This document shows positions 11,706 to 22,482 of a DNA stretch of 64,000 nucleotides, piece after piece (within the stretch, counting starts at the first letter, position 1; each line of letters opens with the position of its first letter). Made by a program: the position numbers and the translations under genes. The stretch comes from Pseudocercospora fijiensis CIRAD86 (Eukaryota; Ascomycota; Dothideomycetes; Mycosphaerellales; Mycosphaerellaceae), in NCBI RefSeq assembly GCF_000340215.1, contig NW_006921539.1, positions 498,471 to 562,470 on the forward strand. The letters are read 5' to 3'. The notes under the pieces are model-generated. The model saw nothing but the letters and a program-made list of their open reading frames with translations. It did not search any database and was not told the DNA's origin.

Positions 11706-12711
11706 ATGCAGACTCGACCACTTTCTCGATGCGTGAGTGATGAACAGTGGGCCATCTTGTCCCCCGTCATCACCTACTGGACTGTTTCCGCATTCTACGA
11801 ACTGCTGGACTACTTCGACCTGTGCAACAAACACCGCATCCGCCTTCGGCCCGCACCGCCAAGGGAGTCTGGGAAGCTGCAGAATCAGAATCTCGTCACT
11901 CGCGGCGCCGTCTTTCGCCATGTTCTCATGTCCCAAGTTGCCCAGACGGCTTTACTGTGGGCAGCATCAGCATCAGCATCAGCATCAGCACAGCTGCCCG
12001 CAGAAACGGCTCTCCAAAGTCCAGCGCAGGGCTCGGGACGGATAATGACAAATGATACAATCCTGCTCGCGGGAGCTGCCCCGGCAGGCCCCGGCCCAGC
12101 CACGCTCCACGGCCTCCTCCACGGCGCCTTCAACATGCTGTGGCTGCTGTCTCGGCAATTCTGTGCTCTAGTAGTCCTCGACACCTGGGTGTTCTGGACG
12201 CATTATGCCGAACATCGCAACACCTGGCTTTACAGGAACGTCCATGCAGTCCATCATCAGCTGTACGTTCCGTTCTCCTTTGGCGCGCTCTACAACCACT
12301 GGTTCGAATCGCTCTGCGTTGATGGAATGGGTGGCATCCTGGGTGTATGGGTCATCGGGCTTTCGAGCCAAGAAACGATCTGGTTCTACGCCTTGGTAAC
12401 GGCAAAGACGGTCGAGGATCACTGCGCGTACGATCTCCCGTGGAGCCCGTTTTCGATCTTCGGGAAGTTGACCGGCGCTGATATCATTTACCACAACGTT
12501 CATCACGAGCGCTGGGGTCTGAAGGTAAGCATTGGCCGAAACCTGCTTCAGCGAACGTGCTGATCGTGGTTAGACAAACTTTCAGATCTATTTCACATGG
12601 TGGGACCGGCTGCTCGGCTCCGAATACCGGGGCCATCGTAGCATATCTGATGCAGCGCAGTCGCACGAGCCAAGACCACTTGCGCGCGGCTCGCAGGGTA
12701 AGCTAGATTGA
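11706..12711 (+). CDS. Sur2-like sphinganine/fatty-acid hydroxylase (di-iron, sterol-desaturase superfamily)
   Basis: A membrane di-iron hydroxylase whose nearest known family is the fungal sphinganine C4-hydroxylase. Exons 11706..12524 and 12574..12711 join in phase 0 across a 49-nt intron to 318 residues, restoring the family motif ERWGLK-TNFQIYFTWWDRLLG. The histidine boxes HYAEH, HAVHH and HNVHH are intact, as is the FGALYNH segment between them. A Sur2-like N-terminal stretch (SDEQWAILSPVITYW) starts close to the chosen ATG. A CAGCAT hexamer run at about 11965-11990 encodes Ala-Ser repeats in a loop that varies in the family. It is divergent from the PKS and converges on the ketoreductase 76 bp away. 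In the cluster it would hydroxylate the sphinganine-like product; a housekeeping Sur2 role cannot be excluded without knowing whether the genome has another copy. Confidence 0.87.
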
Positions 12712-12787
12712 ATGCAATTTGCTTACGTTCATATCCGGACTATGAATCTCAAATATGATCGGCATGCAAGATTCAACCATCGAGTCT

Positions 12788-13912
12788 CTAGATATCCTTG
12801 TTTCCTGCACAGAGTCGGTCTAGCCTCCTTCTCAACCAGGGCCACACGGCGAGCATAGCAAGGGACGCGAAAAAGTCCACGAGGCCAAGCCCACGCGCGG
12901 GCGAAGGCCCCCTCATACCGGCGTATAGTAACTCTGACACCGCACTGCCATCGAGAATGACAAAGTCTTTCCCTTGTTCAACGCCATGGACGATGCGCTC
13001 AGCGACATACCTTGCAGTGGGGACTCGCTTTAGCAACTCCTCTTCGCTCTCGACCAGTGTGCCCTCGAAACGGCAAGTCATAACTGGCTTATGCTTCTGC
13101 TCTTCCAGAAAAGCAGCGGATCCAAAATTCGACGGAAATGCACAGTGTATCTTGTAGTCTGAGATTGCTCCCGGGCCTGAGTACTGGTATACTTCACTTC
13201 GTAGGATATCTGCCAACGCGCGTACGGCCGCTTTGGCAGCTAGTGCAACCTCTCGTCAGCACAGGTACAATTCGACACGGCAACGCGGTCACACATACGG
13301 GTGTACGCATCGTACCCAGGCAGTCCAACGAACACTGCAGTGCTGCATATAAACACGATGCGCCTCTTTCGCTGCTCTGACGGCTTGAACCCATTTGATA
13401 AAGACATACGCTTCTTAGCATCATCTTCAAGCCACAACTTCAGCATCGTTTGGGCTGCGAATGCGGCTGTCAGATAGTTGTTGCGCATACAGTCTTCAAC
13501 ATGGCACGGGCTGATGTCTCGCAAGAAGCCATTCTCAACGACTGCCCCGCCGGCTGCGCAGTATATCACATCTGGGAGTTCTCGCCACGATCTGAAGGCC
13601 TCCTCCGTCTTCGACAAATCAGCCAGTGCGCACGGCAGAATCCTGCTGCTTTTCCATACCTTAGCACTGTTGGAAAGATCCACAGAGATATAATTAACTA
13701 GGTTCCCACAGCAGTCAGATTGTGTCAACTCTCTCTGAGCTGCTTCCAGCGCTGTCGAATCCCGGGCAATGAGCGTAACATCAGTCCCTGCGTAGCAGTA
13801 GTAAGTAGCTTTCGAATACGTGGTAAGTAGCCGAAGACTAACCTTTGCCAAGCAGAATGCTGGCAATCTCCTTGCCCAGTCCTTTAGAACCGCCTGTTAT
13901 GACCGTGTGCAT
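12788..13912 (-). CDS. 3-ketosphinganine-reductase-like short-chain dehydrogenase
   Basis: An SDR of the KDSR/Tsc10/Fum13 type that would reduce the 3-keto group left by the oxoamine synthase. Exons 13912..13843, 13787..13299 and 13239..12788 join in frame to 336 residues; introns are 55 and 59 nt. The cofactor motif TGGSKGLG is at residues 7-14. The NNY motif, the catalytic Ser region (FICSTAV) and YTPAK (Tyr and Lys, YxxxK) are present; the last is created only after splicing, which supports the model. A C-terminal hydrophobic segment (FFASLAMLAVWPWL) followed by basic residues matches the membrane anchor of ketosphinganine reductases. It is divergent from the oxoamine synthase with about 240 bp between starts, so the two are probably co-regulated. 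Confidence 0.88.
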
Positions 13913-14155
13913 AATGACGACGAGAAGCACGGCAAGGTCGCGCTGATCGCGATCTGAGCCACGTCAACGTAAATAAAAAGCTCGCAGTCGGACATCGAAT
14001 CCCGTTTGTCGGGCAGTCTGCATCACAGCAATAACGACCGGGTCCCGGTGTCCGACCTGAGTACCTATGTCCAGTACAAGAGGCTGAAAGGGGCTACGAT
14101 ACGACTCAATTTGTTTCACCAGACTTCTTCGACCGTGCGCACATTCAGCGATATC
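13913..14155. promoter_or_regulatory. Shared promoter of ketoreductase and oxoamine synthase
   Basis: A 243-bp divergent interval between the start codons at 13912 (minus) and 14156 (plus). If translation of the oxoamine synthase instead begins at the upstream in-frame ATG at 14006, the interval shrinks to 93 bp. The tight spacing of two enzymes acting in succession suggests common control. Confidence 0.5.
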
Positions 14156-15747
14156 ATGGCTTTGTCGATGCTCGGTGGGTGGGCATCTGCCCAGAGACTT
14201 CGATCCCCAACTCTGCCTAGCAACACTCCTGCGCTCTATCGTGGTCTCGAAAAAGCGTTGGACGAGAAGCGAGCACACCACGGGCTGGTCAATCTTCGCC
14301 GCCCTGTACCAGGCGCCGCCGACTTCTCATCCAATGATGCGCTGTCTCTCGCGTCTACCGGTCAGATTCGAAAGGCATTTTTCGAAGAACTCTCACGATA
14401 CCCGGACTTCTCACTTGGAAGTACTGGCTCACGGCTACTCGATGGCAACAATACCTACGTTGAAGACATCGAACAAGAAGTGGCCGACTTCCATCGTGCC
14501 GAGACAGGCCTTATTACCAACTCGGGGTATGAAGCCAATGGTGCCATCTTCACGGCCATCCCCCAGCCAGGCGATGTCATTCTCTACGATGAACTTATTC
14601 ATGCAAGCGTCCACGATGGCATGAAGCACACAAAGGCGTCCAGCAAGCTTCCTTTCCTGCACAACGATGTAGATTCCTTCGCGAGCACTCTGCGCTCAGT
14701 CCGAGACGCGCATCCTCGCATCCGAGCGGGCGAGAGCACGATCTTCGTCGCCGTTGAGACGGTGTACAGCATGGATGGGGACGTTTGTCCTCTCGCAGAG
14801 ATGGTCGCCACCGCGAAACAAATCTTCCCTTTTACGCAGACGGTCCAATTCATCGTTGACGAGGCACACAGCACTGGTGTCATTGGTCGCCGTGGCTCTG
14901 GCTTAGTCTGTCTGCTCGGACTGGAAAAGGAGATTGCGATACGTGTGCATACGTTTGGAAAAGCGTTAGGATCCCACGGAGGTATCTCAGCCAATCGATT
15001 CATCCCTCGACGGTCGATGAATTCATGCTGACCGCTCACACAGCTATCGTCTTGGCGAACGACACGATTCGGAATACGCTCATAAACTTCGCTCGTGGCG
15101 TGATCTATACCACGGCTCCGTCTTTTCCTATGCTGGCCGCCATTCGAGCCGGTTATGGTCTGCTCAACAGTGGGGAGACCCAGCAGGTAAGAGCACCCTA
15201 CTCGAGCACATCACACAGCTTCCAAACCACTAATGACGAAATGCAGGCGCAAGACAAGATACAAAAATTGATCAAGCACTTCTTCGCCACCATGGCGAAC
15301 AGCATGACCTTTGCGCGCGCCGAGTTTCTGGGAATGTGCTCCATTCCCGTAATGGAAAACTGGGAGACGAAACCTTTCCTCTCTCACATCGTTCCAATCT
15401 GGACCAAGGAGAAATACAACTACTACCTCATGTTCCACATTCAACTAGCCGGCTACTGCGCATGGGCCATCGATAGTCCCGTGGTGCCCGAAGGCACGGG
15501 AAGAGTGCGATTTGTCTTCCATGCCAACAACACCCTGGCTGAGGTTGATGGCTTGGCTCAAACGATCCTCGAGTTTTTCAGCGAGATGATTGAGTTGAAA
15601 AGTAGCAAATCTACTCCGAGAGCGGCGCAGAAGGTTTATCGCTACTTGTCTGAGCGTAATCTGGGCGACGGCCCTACTGTCAATATTCAGTACTCCAAGC
15701 CTGAGTTGGTGTACGCTGAGACTGGGGCGGTGGCTGCGGCTATGTAG
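14156..15747 (+). CDS. PLP-dependent alpha-oxoamine synthase (serine palmitoyltransferase / Fum8-like)
   Basis: It would condense the ACP-bound polyketide with an amino acid and release CO2, giving an amino-ketone. Exons 14156..14981, 15044..15186 and 15247..15747 join in frame to 489 residues. The PLP-binding signatures are intact: DEAHSTGVIG and the Schiff-base Lys in HTFGKALGSHG. Splicing the first intron (62 nt) restores SHGAIVLAND and then INFARGVIYTTAP, as expected in this family. The second intron is 60 nt with no stop, so unspliced RNA also stays in frame, but it is bounded by GTAAGA and a CTAATGAC branch site. An upstream ATG at 14006 would give 539 residues; it lies close to the ketoreductase start and is less likely. 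Biotin-pathway oxononanoate synthase is the main alternative, but the neighbours argue for a sphingoid-type role. Confidence 0.9.
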
Positions 15748-16434
15748 TGGGAGATACAGGATTCGAAGGCCGTGACGTCAAGTGTAGCTAAATCTTTGCT
15801 TCGCTTAGCTAGATGTATTTCTCATGCCAGCCTGATTATACTGATGAATTTCATCTTAGTTGTCGATTGTGAGTGATTAATTACAAAATCGCAGTCATAA
15901 TCACAATAGTAGGAGAAGCTAGGGGAAGCAGCCTACCTTGAGCTAAGTAAGCACAATTCAGACCCACTTTAGTGAAGGAGTAAGGTATCATTGCTAGACA
16001 ATAGCTATCCTTTACCAAGGACATCCTTATACATTAGGGAGATCAAGATACAGCGAGCTTGTCGCCTTGTTCAGAAGGCTGATATAGCCTAGAAATGCTA
16101 CTATAGACACATCTTGGTCGAAGGAAGTGATTTGGCAAGTATAATCACAATCACTTTGCCGGGAATCACAACCACAAACAACAACCATAATCTCATCACA
16201 CCAAAGGCGCCTCCACTCACGGACCTCTTGCTCTCTCGGAAAGGCACATCGCCTGCACCTCCTGCTAGAAACACCCGTCCTCGTAGTTTCAACCCGATCC
16301 CGTGTCCGAGACCACGGGTTCCGTCCTCCGGGCTCGACTGACAGCATCCTGTTATGTCCTAGCTATGATACACGCCCAAACCCACCCACACAATTCGCTA
16401 GAATTGCTAACCACGGAACATCGCTACTGCTCCC
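15748..16434. other. Intergenic region between oxoamine synthase and MFS transporter
   Basis: About 690 bp without a supported gene. It is AT-rich with scattered TAATCACAA-type short repeats at about 15890-15905 and 16138-16152. It must include the 3' end of the oxoamine synthase transcript and the promoter of the transporter. Confidence 0.4.
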
Positions 16435-18111
16435 ATGTCTAACTCTCTGGAACTGCATAGCAGCCGTGATCGTCACCCTAGAGGCCTTCATCAAGCACCC
16501 AGAACCTCCCTATTAAAATTCATGCTGCCAAAACAAAGCAGCCGTGCGTTTGCGTCCACGTTTGCAGCACTCAGCATCATGGTCTTCATTGCATCGCTAG
16601 ACGCGACCGCATTGTCTACATCTTTGGCAGTAGGTCAGGCCCGGAAGCAAGGGAAATGGAAAAAAGCCTTGAATGCTGTGGGCTTACAAGAGCAGGTCAT
16701 CGCAAACGTTTTGCATGGGACGACGCTATCCTCGTTCTGGGCGAGCACTGCCTTCCTGCTGGCGAATGTGGTATCCTTGCCGCTATACCTGGCCTTGACG
16801 AACATCGTGGGACGCGTCTACCCTCTCCACGCCGCACTGCTGCTCTTCCTGCTCGGCTCGATCATTTTCGCCCTCGCATCAAACATGACCGTGCTCGTTA
16901 TCGGACGGATTTTCCAAGGCCTCGGCGCCGGCGGCATGGATGTGATCCCTGAGATCATCGTGTCCGATATCACGGAGCTGAAGAAACGACCTCTCTACTT
17001 GGGGCTCCTGGGTCTGCCCATGGCGGCGGGCAGTGTCCTAGGTCCTATCATAGGTGCTGCGCTCGCCGATGGATCTAGAAGGAACTGGAGATGGATCGGC
17101 TGGATAAATCTCCCACTTTGCACCACTGCTTTCGGGCTCATGCTTCTCACAGAGACTGGGAAGATAGATTTCGCTTTGATGGTGTTTCGTGCACGGGTAT
17201 TCGACTGGATCGGGATGCTGCTGTGTACGACTGGCCTGACTCTTTTCGTTCTACCGATCAGCTGGGCCGGTGCGCTGGCGCCTTGGAAGTCGTGGAGAAC
17301 GATTGTCCCGTTGGGAATAGGTTTTGGGCTCCTCATACTGCTGGTCGTGGTTGAGAGACGTCGAGATGAGCCGATGTTCCCGCGCCGTTTGATGAAGCCG
17401 ACGACTGCAAAGGCGTCGCTGATCGCAGTCTTCCTCCACGGCGCGATCGTGTATGTCTTATTGCTGTATCTCCCACTATTCTTCCAAGCGGTTCATCTTC
17501 AGCAACCAATGCAGACCGTGGTGTCGATGCTACCGTTGAATCTTGCCGTCATCATCTGTGGCTTTGTTTCTGGCGTGATTGTCGAGCGATTTGGCCAATA
17601 TGTCTGGACGATTCGCATTGGAGCTTCTCTTCTGGCTTGTGGCGTGGGACTTCTATCATTGCTCAAACGATCCACGCTCCTTGTGGAACAAACAATGTAT
17701 GAGCTCATTGCTGGAATTGGCCTTGGTTCACTGTACACCATCTTGACCATTCCGATGCAGGCATCAGTACTGGATCCTGAAGACATGGGTCTGGCAGCAG
17801 GTATGATAGCGTTCGCCCGCTTATTAGGAGGTGCCTTCGGACTTGCTATCTCTTCCACGGCGTTCAGCAGCACTTTTCACCTTTCACCAGGCCTTCTCGA
17901 GACTGGACGGCTTGTTGACGCCAACGATGCGATAAGCTTTATACCGATGCTTCGTAGCACGAATTTGACGCAAGAGGTACTTGGCGAGGCGATCGCAAGC
18001 TATAGGACAGCCTTCTCGACAGTCTGGTACGAGATGACAGGGTGCAGTGTCGTGGCATTCTTAGCGGTGCTGTGTATAAAAGCCTTGCCATTGCAACCGA
18101 GCATCGTCTAA
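16435..18111 (+). CDS. MFS drug:H+ antiporter, candidate exporter of the cluster product
   Basis: A multi-pass plasma-membrane transporter of the DHA2 type (about 14 predicted helices). The frame is open from 16435 to 18111, but the stretch 16630..16695 reads as a 66-nt intron: GTAGGT at the start, CAG at the end and no family counterpart. Removing it joins LDATALSTSLAV to IANVLHGTTLSSFWASTAFLL, the conserved helix 1-2 region. That gives 536 residues. Other signatures are GRIFQGLGAGGMD and the antiporter motif C GSVLGPIIGAAL. It lies between the oxoamine synthase and the regulator, so export or self-protection for the cluster product is the likely job. Substrate is inferred from position only. 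Confidence 0.88.
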   Translation: MSNSLELHSSRDRHPRGLHQAPRTSLLKFMLPKQSSRAFASTFAALSIMVFIASLDATALSTSLAVGQARKQGKWKKALNAVGLQEQVIANVLHGTTLSSFWASTAFLLANVVSLPLYLALTNIVGRVYPLHAALLLFLLGSIIFALASNMTVLVIGRIFQGLGAGGMDVIPEIIVSDITELKKRPLYLGLLGLPMAAGSVLGPIIGAALADGSRRNWRWIGWINLPLCTTAFGLMLLTETGKIDFALMVFRARVFDWIGMLLCTTGLTLFVLPISWAGALAPWKSWRTIVPLGIGFGLLILLVVVERRRDEPMFPRRLMKPTTAKASLIAVFLHGAIVYVLLLYLPLFFQAVHLQQPMQTVVSMLPLNLAVIICGFVSGVIVERFGQYVWTIRIGASLLACGVGLLSLLKRSTLLVEQTMYELIAGIGLGSLYTILTIPMQASVLDPEDMGLAAGMIAFARLLGGAFGLAISSTAFSSTFHLSPGLLETGRLVDANDAISFIPMLRSTNLTQEVLGEAIASYRTAFSTVWYEMTGCSVVAFLAVLCIKALPLQPSIV

Positions 18112-18195
18112 ACACAAGCAGACTAGCAGCGATGTCTCAAAAAACATTCAATTCCGTTAGGAGGTCATTAGAATGAAATGCAGGTTGTATAGTAA

Positions 18196-20521
18196 TTAAG
18201 ATGAATGCCATGGAAACAGAAGTCGGTCGATATCATCCGACTCATCAGGCAAAGAGTACTGCTGTAGTGGCAGTTGGCATATGTCTCCAAACAGTGAACC
18301 GAGAGGCTCAACGGCAAGACTGTCGTCGTCTAAGAAGAATTAGTGATATTGTCATCTCAGACCATTAGGGACATACCTATGGCCAGTGCATGAGCCCATG
18401 GATCTGGCGTGACGGCGTCAAAAGTCTTGTGGGCATGAAATGAGATATTGCCGGCCATTTCGGACAGTATGTCGGCAACACTGCTCATCTGCCTGGCGTA
18501 TGACACCTCACCAGACCCGTTGACTTCCATCTGTTCTCCCAGCGATCGCAAGATGGCGGCGGAAGCTTGCAGGCGGTGTAGATCGTCTGGGTTGGGATGA
18601 CGCAGGTGGTGAGCGCTCAATTTTAGAAGTGCCAGAGGTGGTGAAACAAGGACATGTCTGGCGTGAAGGAAAATCACTTAGCAGGGAACACATCAGCAAG
18701 CGGCGCGACTCACCTTATCATGCTCACGAAGCTTTTGAGCTGCTCACTACTGTTCCAAATGTGTATTATCGTGTCCAGATAGGTTCTCGAGTCGTGTAGG
18801 ATAGTTTCCGTGCCGGCACTTGAAGTACCGAAGTAGTTCAATAGAATACGGCACCATCTGCATCCCAACTGAACTTCTGGAGATATCGAAGTCGGGTCTC
18901 TTTCCAACACTTCATCCAGAGTGACTCGCACTTGTTCAACAGAATTATTCCCACCCGATGTAAGATCATCAAGCGCGGGAGCCTCAGAATGGAGACCAGC
19001 ATTGATCTGGTCTTCGATGCTAGCAAGCTGAATCCGCAACAAGAAGTCCTGGCAATCTGGATCGATTCTTTTCGTAAGCAGCTCCATATTATCGGGGGAG
19101 ATGCGAAAAGAGATCGTTAAGCTTCTGTTCCACGCGCTGGAACACTCCAAGATGTATAGACAAGCTGAGACATTGGCTCGCTCAGCTCTAGCAAGTGCGT
19201 CCTGTCCGCTGCAGAGATGGTTCCTTTGGTCAAGTCCAATGGATTTCGCCAACTGCAAAGCGTATCCGAATAAGCGATCGAAAACATCTGGTGTGAAGTG
19301 ATATAGAGCGATGATTGCCTGCACCAATATCAGACGAGCCTAGAAAACCAAGTTTCGGTCAGAATCACCCGCTTACCAATGAGGTTAGAGCCTGAACATT
19401 TGCTAAGCGTGGTAGAAGAAGAGTGTCCGCTATGCAAATTCCACGTCTTGCGTTCTCAAAACAGACGTCAGCAACGTTCTCATCGATTGATTGCCACATC
19501 GTCTGCTGAGAAATCCTTTCTTTCGATGGAGTTCGTGCTTGCCTTGTTCTCGCTGTAACGATCATTAATATAACATTGTTCGCACACAGAATTAAAGCAT
19601 CGTCTTTCTCCTCCTTCTGTTCATTGTACAGGATGGACATGAGGCGGCTCAGCCCTTCAGGCGTCCAAATTGGCAGCGAAGGATGAACGCTGTCAAAGTA
19701 CGGCCCGACTGAGGCCTCGAACAATGCTTTTGGTGGAGTTTCTAGAGGCGATTTGTCCTTGGGAAGCGATCCGGATGAGTATTTCAGGTCCAATGCTTCT
19801 AGACGTTGAGCAGTCATAGCAGCGACCAGGGCATGAGTCGGCATTTCCGGCACATCCGGACTGGCAAGAGAGCCCAAAGTGTGGCATTGGAACTCTTGTA
19901 CCAACGAGAAAAGCGACAGAGGCCCATGATAGCGTTCGTACAATGTCTCAGCGTCTAGAATTATTCCACGATGGCCAGACTTGAGAGACAGATTTAGACC
20001 GGAGCGATTGCATGGTGTCGGTAGGCCATCTGCTTCGCTCATTGGACTCGGACTGCCCTCCCCAGAGGACGAAGTGAGAAGCCTCGCTTGCGAAGGCGTT
20101 TGCATGCTGTGCTTGACCAATTCTTCCAATCGATCAAGACGGCCTTCTATGCATTCGACAGAGTCGAGACGATCCTCGAGACTCTCTACTTGCGCTGCCC
20201 TGCCATAAATCCTTGGTCAAACTGAGCTGCGGCGGTAATTTTTCGGGCGTTGCTTACAGTTCAGCAGTACGATTTGGTCGTTTTCCGTAATCGGACCATG
20301 TGCATTCCAGTTGAAGACGCTCGCAATGCTGGCAACATGGACGCTCTCTTCCGCATCGTATTTTCTTCACTCGGCATTGATCGCAAGCTATTTGGGGTGT
20401 TAGTCAAACACTGCCAGCCGTGGAGTTCTGCATGCTGCCACTTACCTGGGTCGTACGTGCTGTCTCGAACGGCTTTCTGCCTTCCACCTCGGCCTGCTCT
20501 TGATTCAGTTCTTAGACCCAT
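18196..20521 (-). CDS. Zn2Cys6 transcription factor, candidate cluster regulator
   Basis: A fungal binuclear zinc-cluster activator with a Fungal_trans middle region. Six exons (20521..20446, 20387..20258, 20199..19377, 19339..18714, 18657..18377, 18329..18196) join in frame to 689 residues. The Cys pattern CDQCRVKKIRC-GRERPC-CQHC-ERLQLEC is complete and is followed by a heptad-like linker (VESLEDRLDSVECIEGRLDRLEELV) typical of a dimerising coiled coil. The DNA-binding domain spans two small exons, so it is only visible after splicing. The 37-nt intron at 19376..19340 is very short but keeps the frame. It lies at the distal end of the cluster, about 0.6 kb from the mutated transposon island, and shows no premature stops. 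Role as the cluster's regulator is inferred from position. Confidence 0.88.
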
Positions 20522-21100
20522 TGCGTAGGCTGGGAGGTTCAGTCACGGCTAGGAGTAGAGGGTGTCTAGATGCGAGGAAATCCCGCCACTTATGGCCTAA
20601 TATGTCCAACGCCAAATACAACCACCAGCCATGGCTGACAGTGTGCATGGCAAGCCTACAATCGTCGGCCAGATGAAGGCGATGCTGGTTTACTGCTTGC
20701 TGTGCCTTCGCAAGGCAGGGCATATCGTGCCGCCGCCCGCCGGTCAACAATCGTGCCACCGTGCAAGGGAGCATTGTCGAATTGCGAGCGAAGTTCACCG
20801 TATTTAACAAGGGTCGGTCCGCCTGTAGACACAGCGGTGCGCCGAGTCTGGATTTCGAGAGCTGAAGATCTGATTGACTGTATTCTGACTGCCCGTGGGA
20901 CAACCCAAAAGGGCTATATTACTGGACAAACTGCTCAGACTGAAAGGTAGGAACTGTTCGGCCGTAACTGAACTGCTATTTGCACTAGAATCTGCGCTTG
21001 ATTACGCGGATCTGACCATCGTCCGATTTCCGCACACATCCGTGTACAACGTTCTTCGCCGCAAATTAGCGCCCACGTAGCTACGTTCCTACTAATCGAC
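20522..21100. other. Regulator promoter and transition to the transposon island
   Basis: This stretch holds the promoter of the minus-strand zinc-cluster gene. Base composition is ordinary up to about 21,070 and then turns TA-rich with few CA or TG dinucleotides. No gene is supported. Confidence 0.5.
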
Positions 21101-22231
21101 TAATTCTTATCCCTTCTACTACACTACTGCACGTACCTGGCCCTACTAGCATACTATATAACTGCCTAAAAAATTAATTAAAAATATATATAGTATATAG
21201 ATAGATATTCTTTCTATAGCGATATATAGAAAGGATATAAGTAAGAATTTTTAGACAGTCTAATATCGCATTTATAGTCGATTAATAATAGCGTATATAA
21301 ATATACACCTATAAATAGATATATAAGTTAATCTAGTATTTTTATAAAAGAAATACTAAAATAGTAGCAAAAGTTTTTTTTAACTTACTATTAAATTAGA
21401 TAGCTACTTTATTAATATGTTAATATAAGAAATACTAGTACTAAAAATTATTAGGTACTAGTATAAATTACATATAATAGAACTAGTTCCTACGGTCCTA
21501 ATATAATATCTTTTTATTCCTAAGGATTATTAAAAAAGCCTACTAGCAAAGATTACTTGATAGTAAATACAAAAAGAGTTGTATACAATATATAGCTAAA
21601 AGAAATACTCGATATTAGTAGATATCTATTTAAATTTATACTAAGGAATTTATAAAGGAAAATCCTAAGGGTTCTTTATCTTAAAGTACTAGATTAAATA
21701 TTAGAAACATAGTACAACTAGCAGTTCTTACAGCTCTAATACTATACTTTTTATTAGAGTCTTATAGAGACTAGTATAGGATACTAGTATATAGAGCCTA
21801 CTACTAGTTAGGTATTTAGGCTAGTTTAGGGCCTTATCTATAAAGCGGGCGACCTCTAGTACTTCTCGGACCGTAACTAGTGTTAGGTAACTAGGAATAG
21901 TACGCTTACAAGATACACAACAATTTCCTAGCGCGAACTATTCTTAGCTCTAGATTAGGATACTCTACTAAGCTAGGTACGCTTTCGTTAGTTAGAATTA
22001 GGGTACCGGTTGCTAGAGGCTAGTAATGTCTAAACCTTAGCAAGTAGTAATTACTATCCCCGGGCCTATAGTAATTACTATAGAAATTTCAAGACGTAGT
22101 AATAATAATTACTATTACTATTTTTTTTAGAATTCTATAGTAATAGTAATTACAATTTACTATTACTATTTAGTAATTACTTATTACTATATAGTAATAT
22201 AGCAATTACTATATACTATTTATATATAGAG
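21101..22231. other. Left flank of the nested insertion, TA-rich unrecognised DNA
   Basis: RIP-like, TA-rich sequence with no coding remnant that I can recognise. From about 22,040 to 22,215 it has a degenerate motif of the type GTAATTACTATTACTA in alternating orientations. A related, less mutated version (AGTAATTGCTGTTACCAC) appears on the other side of the island at 42,190-42,340. Confidence 0.5.
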
Positions 22232-22270
22232 AAGTATAGTGCTATTTTTTAAAGTAGCTACGTCCGTATA
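22232..22270. repeat. Tc1/mariner-type terminal inverted repeat, left copy
   Basis: AAGTATAGTGCTATTTTTTA and the following bases up to CGTCCGTATA match, as a reverse complement, the sequence at 42028..42067 with few differences. The right copy directly follows the end of a mariner transposase remnant. The two repeats therefore bracket the whole nested structure. Confidence 0.75.
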
Positions 22271-22288
22271 ACGTCTATATACTAGTAT

Positions 22289-22482
22289 TGTAAGAAGGGT
22301 TATGTTAGCAGGTAGATAGGGTAGTAGTAAATTAGTATAGTATTCGATAGAGATCTCGGAGGAGAGGGAGGAAGGCAGGAGAGTTGGCCTAACGCTAAGC
22401 GCCAAGCCCTGCCTAAGGCATTAAGACCCTAGCTTTACTCGGCCTAGTTATATGCTAATTACGTGTAGCCTCTTTAGCCCTA
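22289..22482 (-). repeat. LTR of outer Gypsy element (3' LTR)
   Basis: Begins TGTAAGAAGGG and ends TTAGCCCTA. It matches 41523..41716 along its full 194 bp with about nine differences by eye, all of them transitions. The TA end is consistent with a RIP-mutated CA end. Confidence 0.85.

Noticed and set aside
22040..22215. CRISPR-like array of short repeats
   Set aside because: The GTAATTACTATTACTA units are degenerate and irregularly spaced without unique spacers, and this is a fungal genome; it is a RIP-mutated simple or palindromic repeat.
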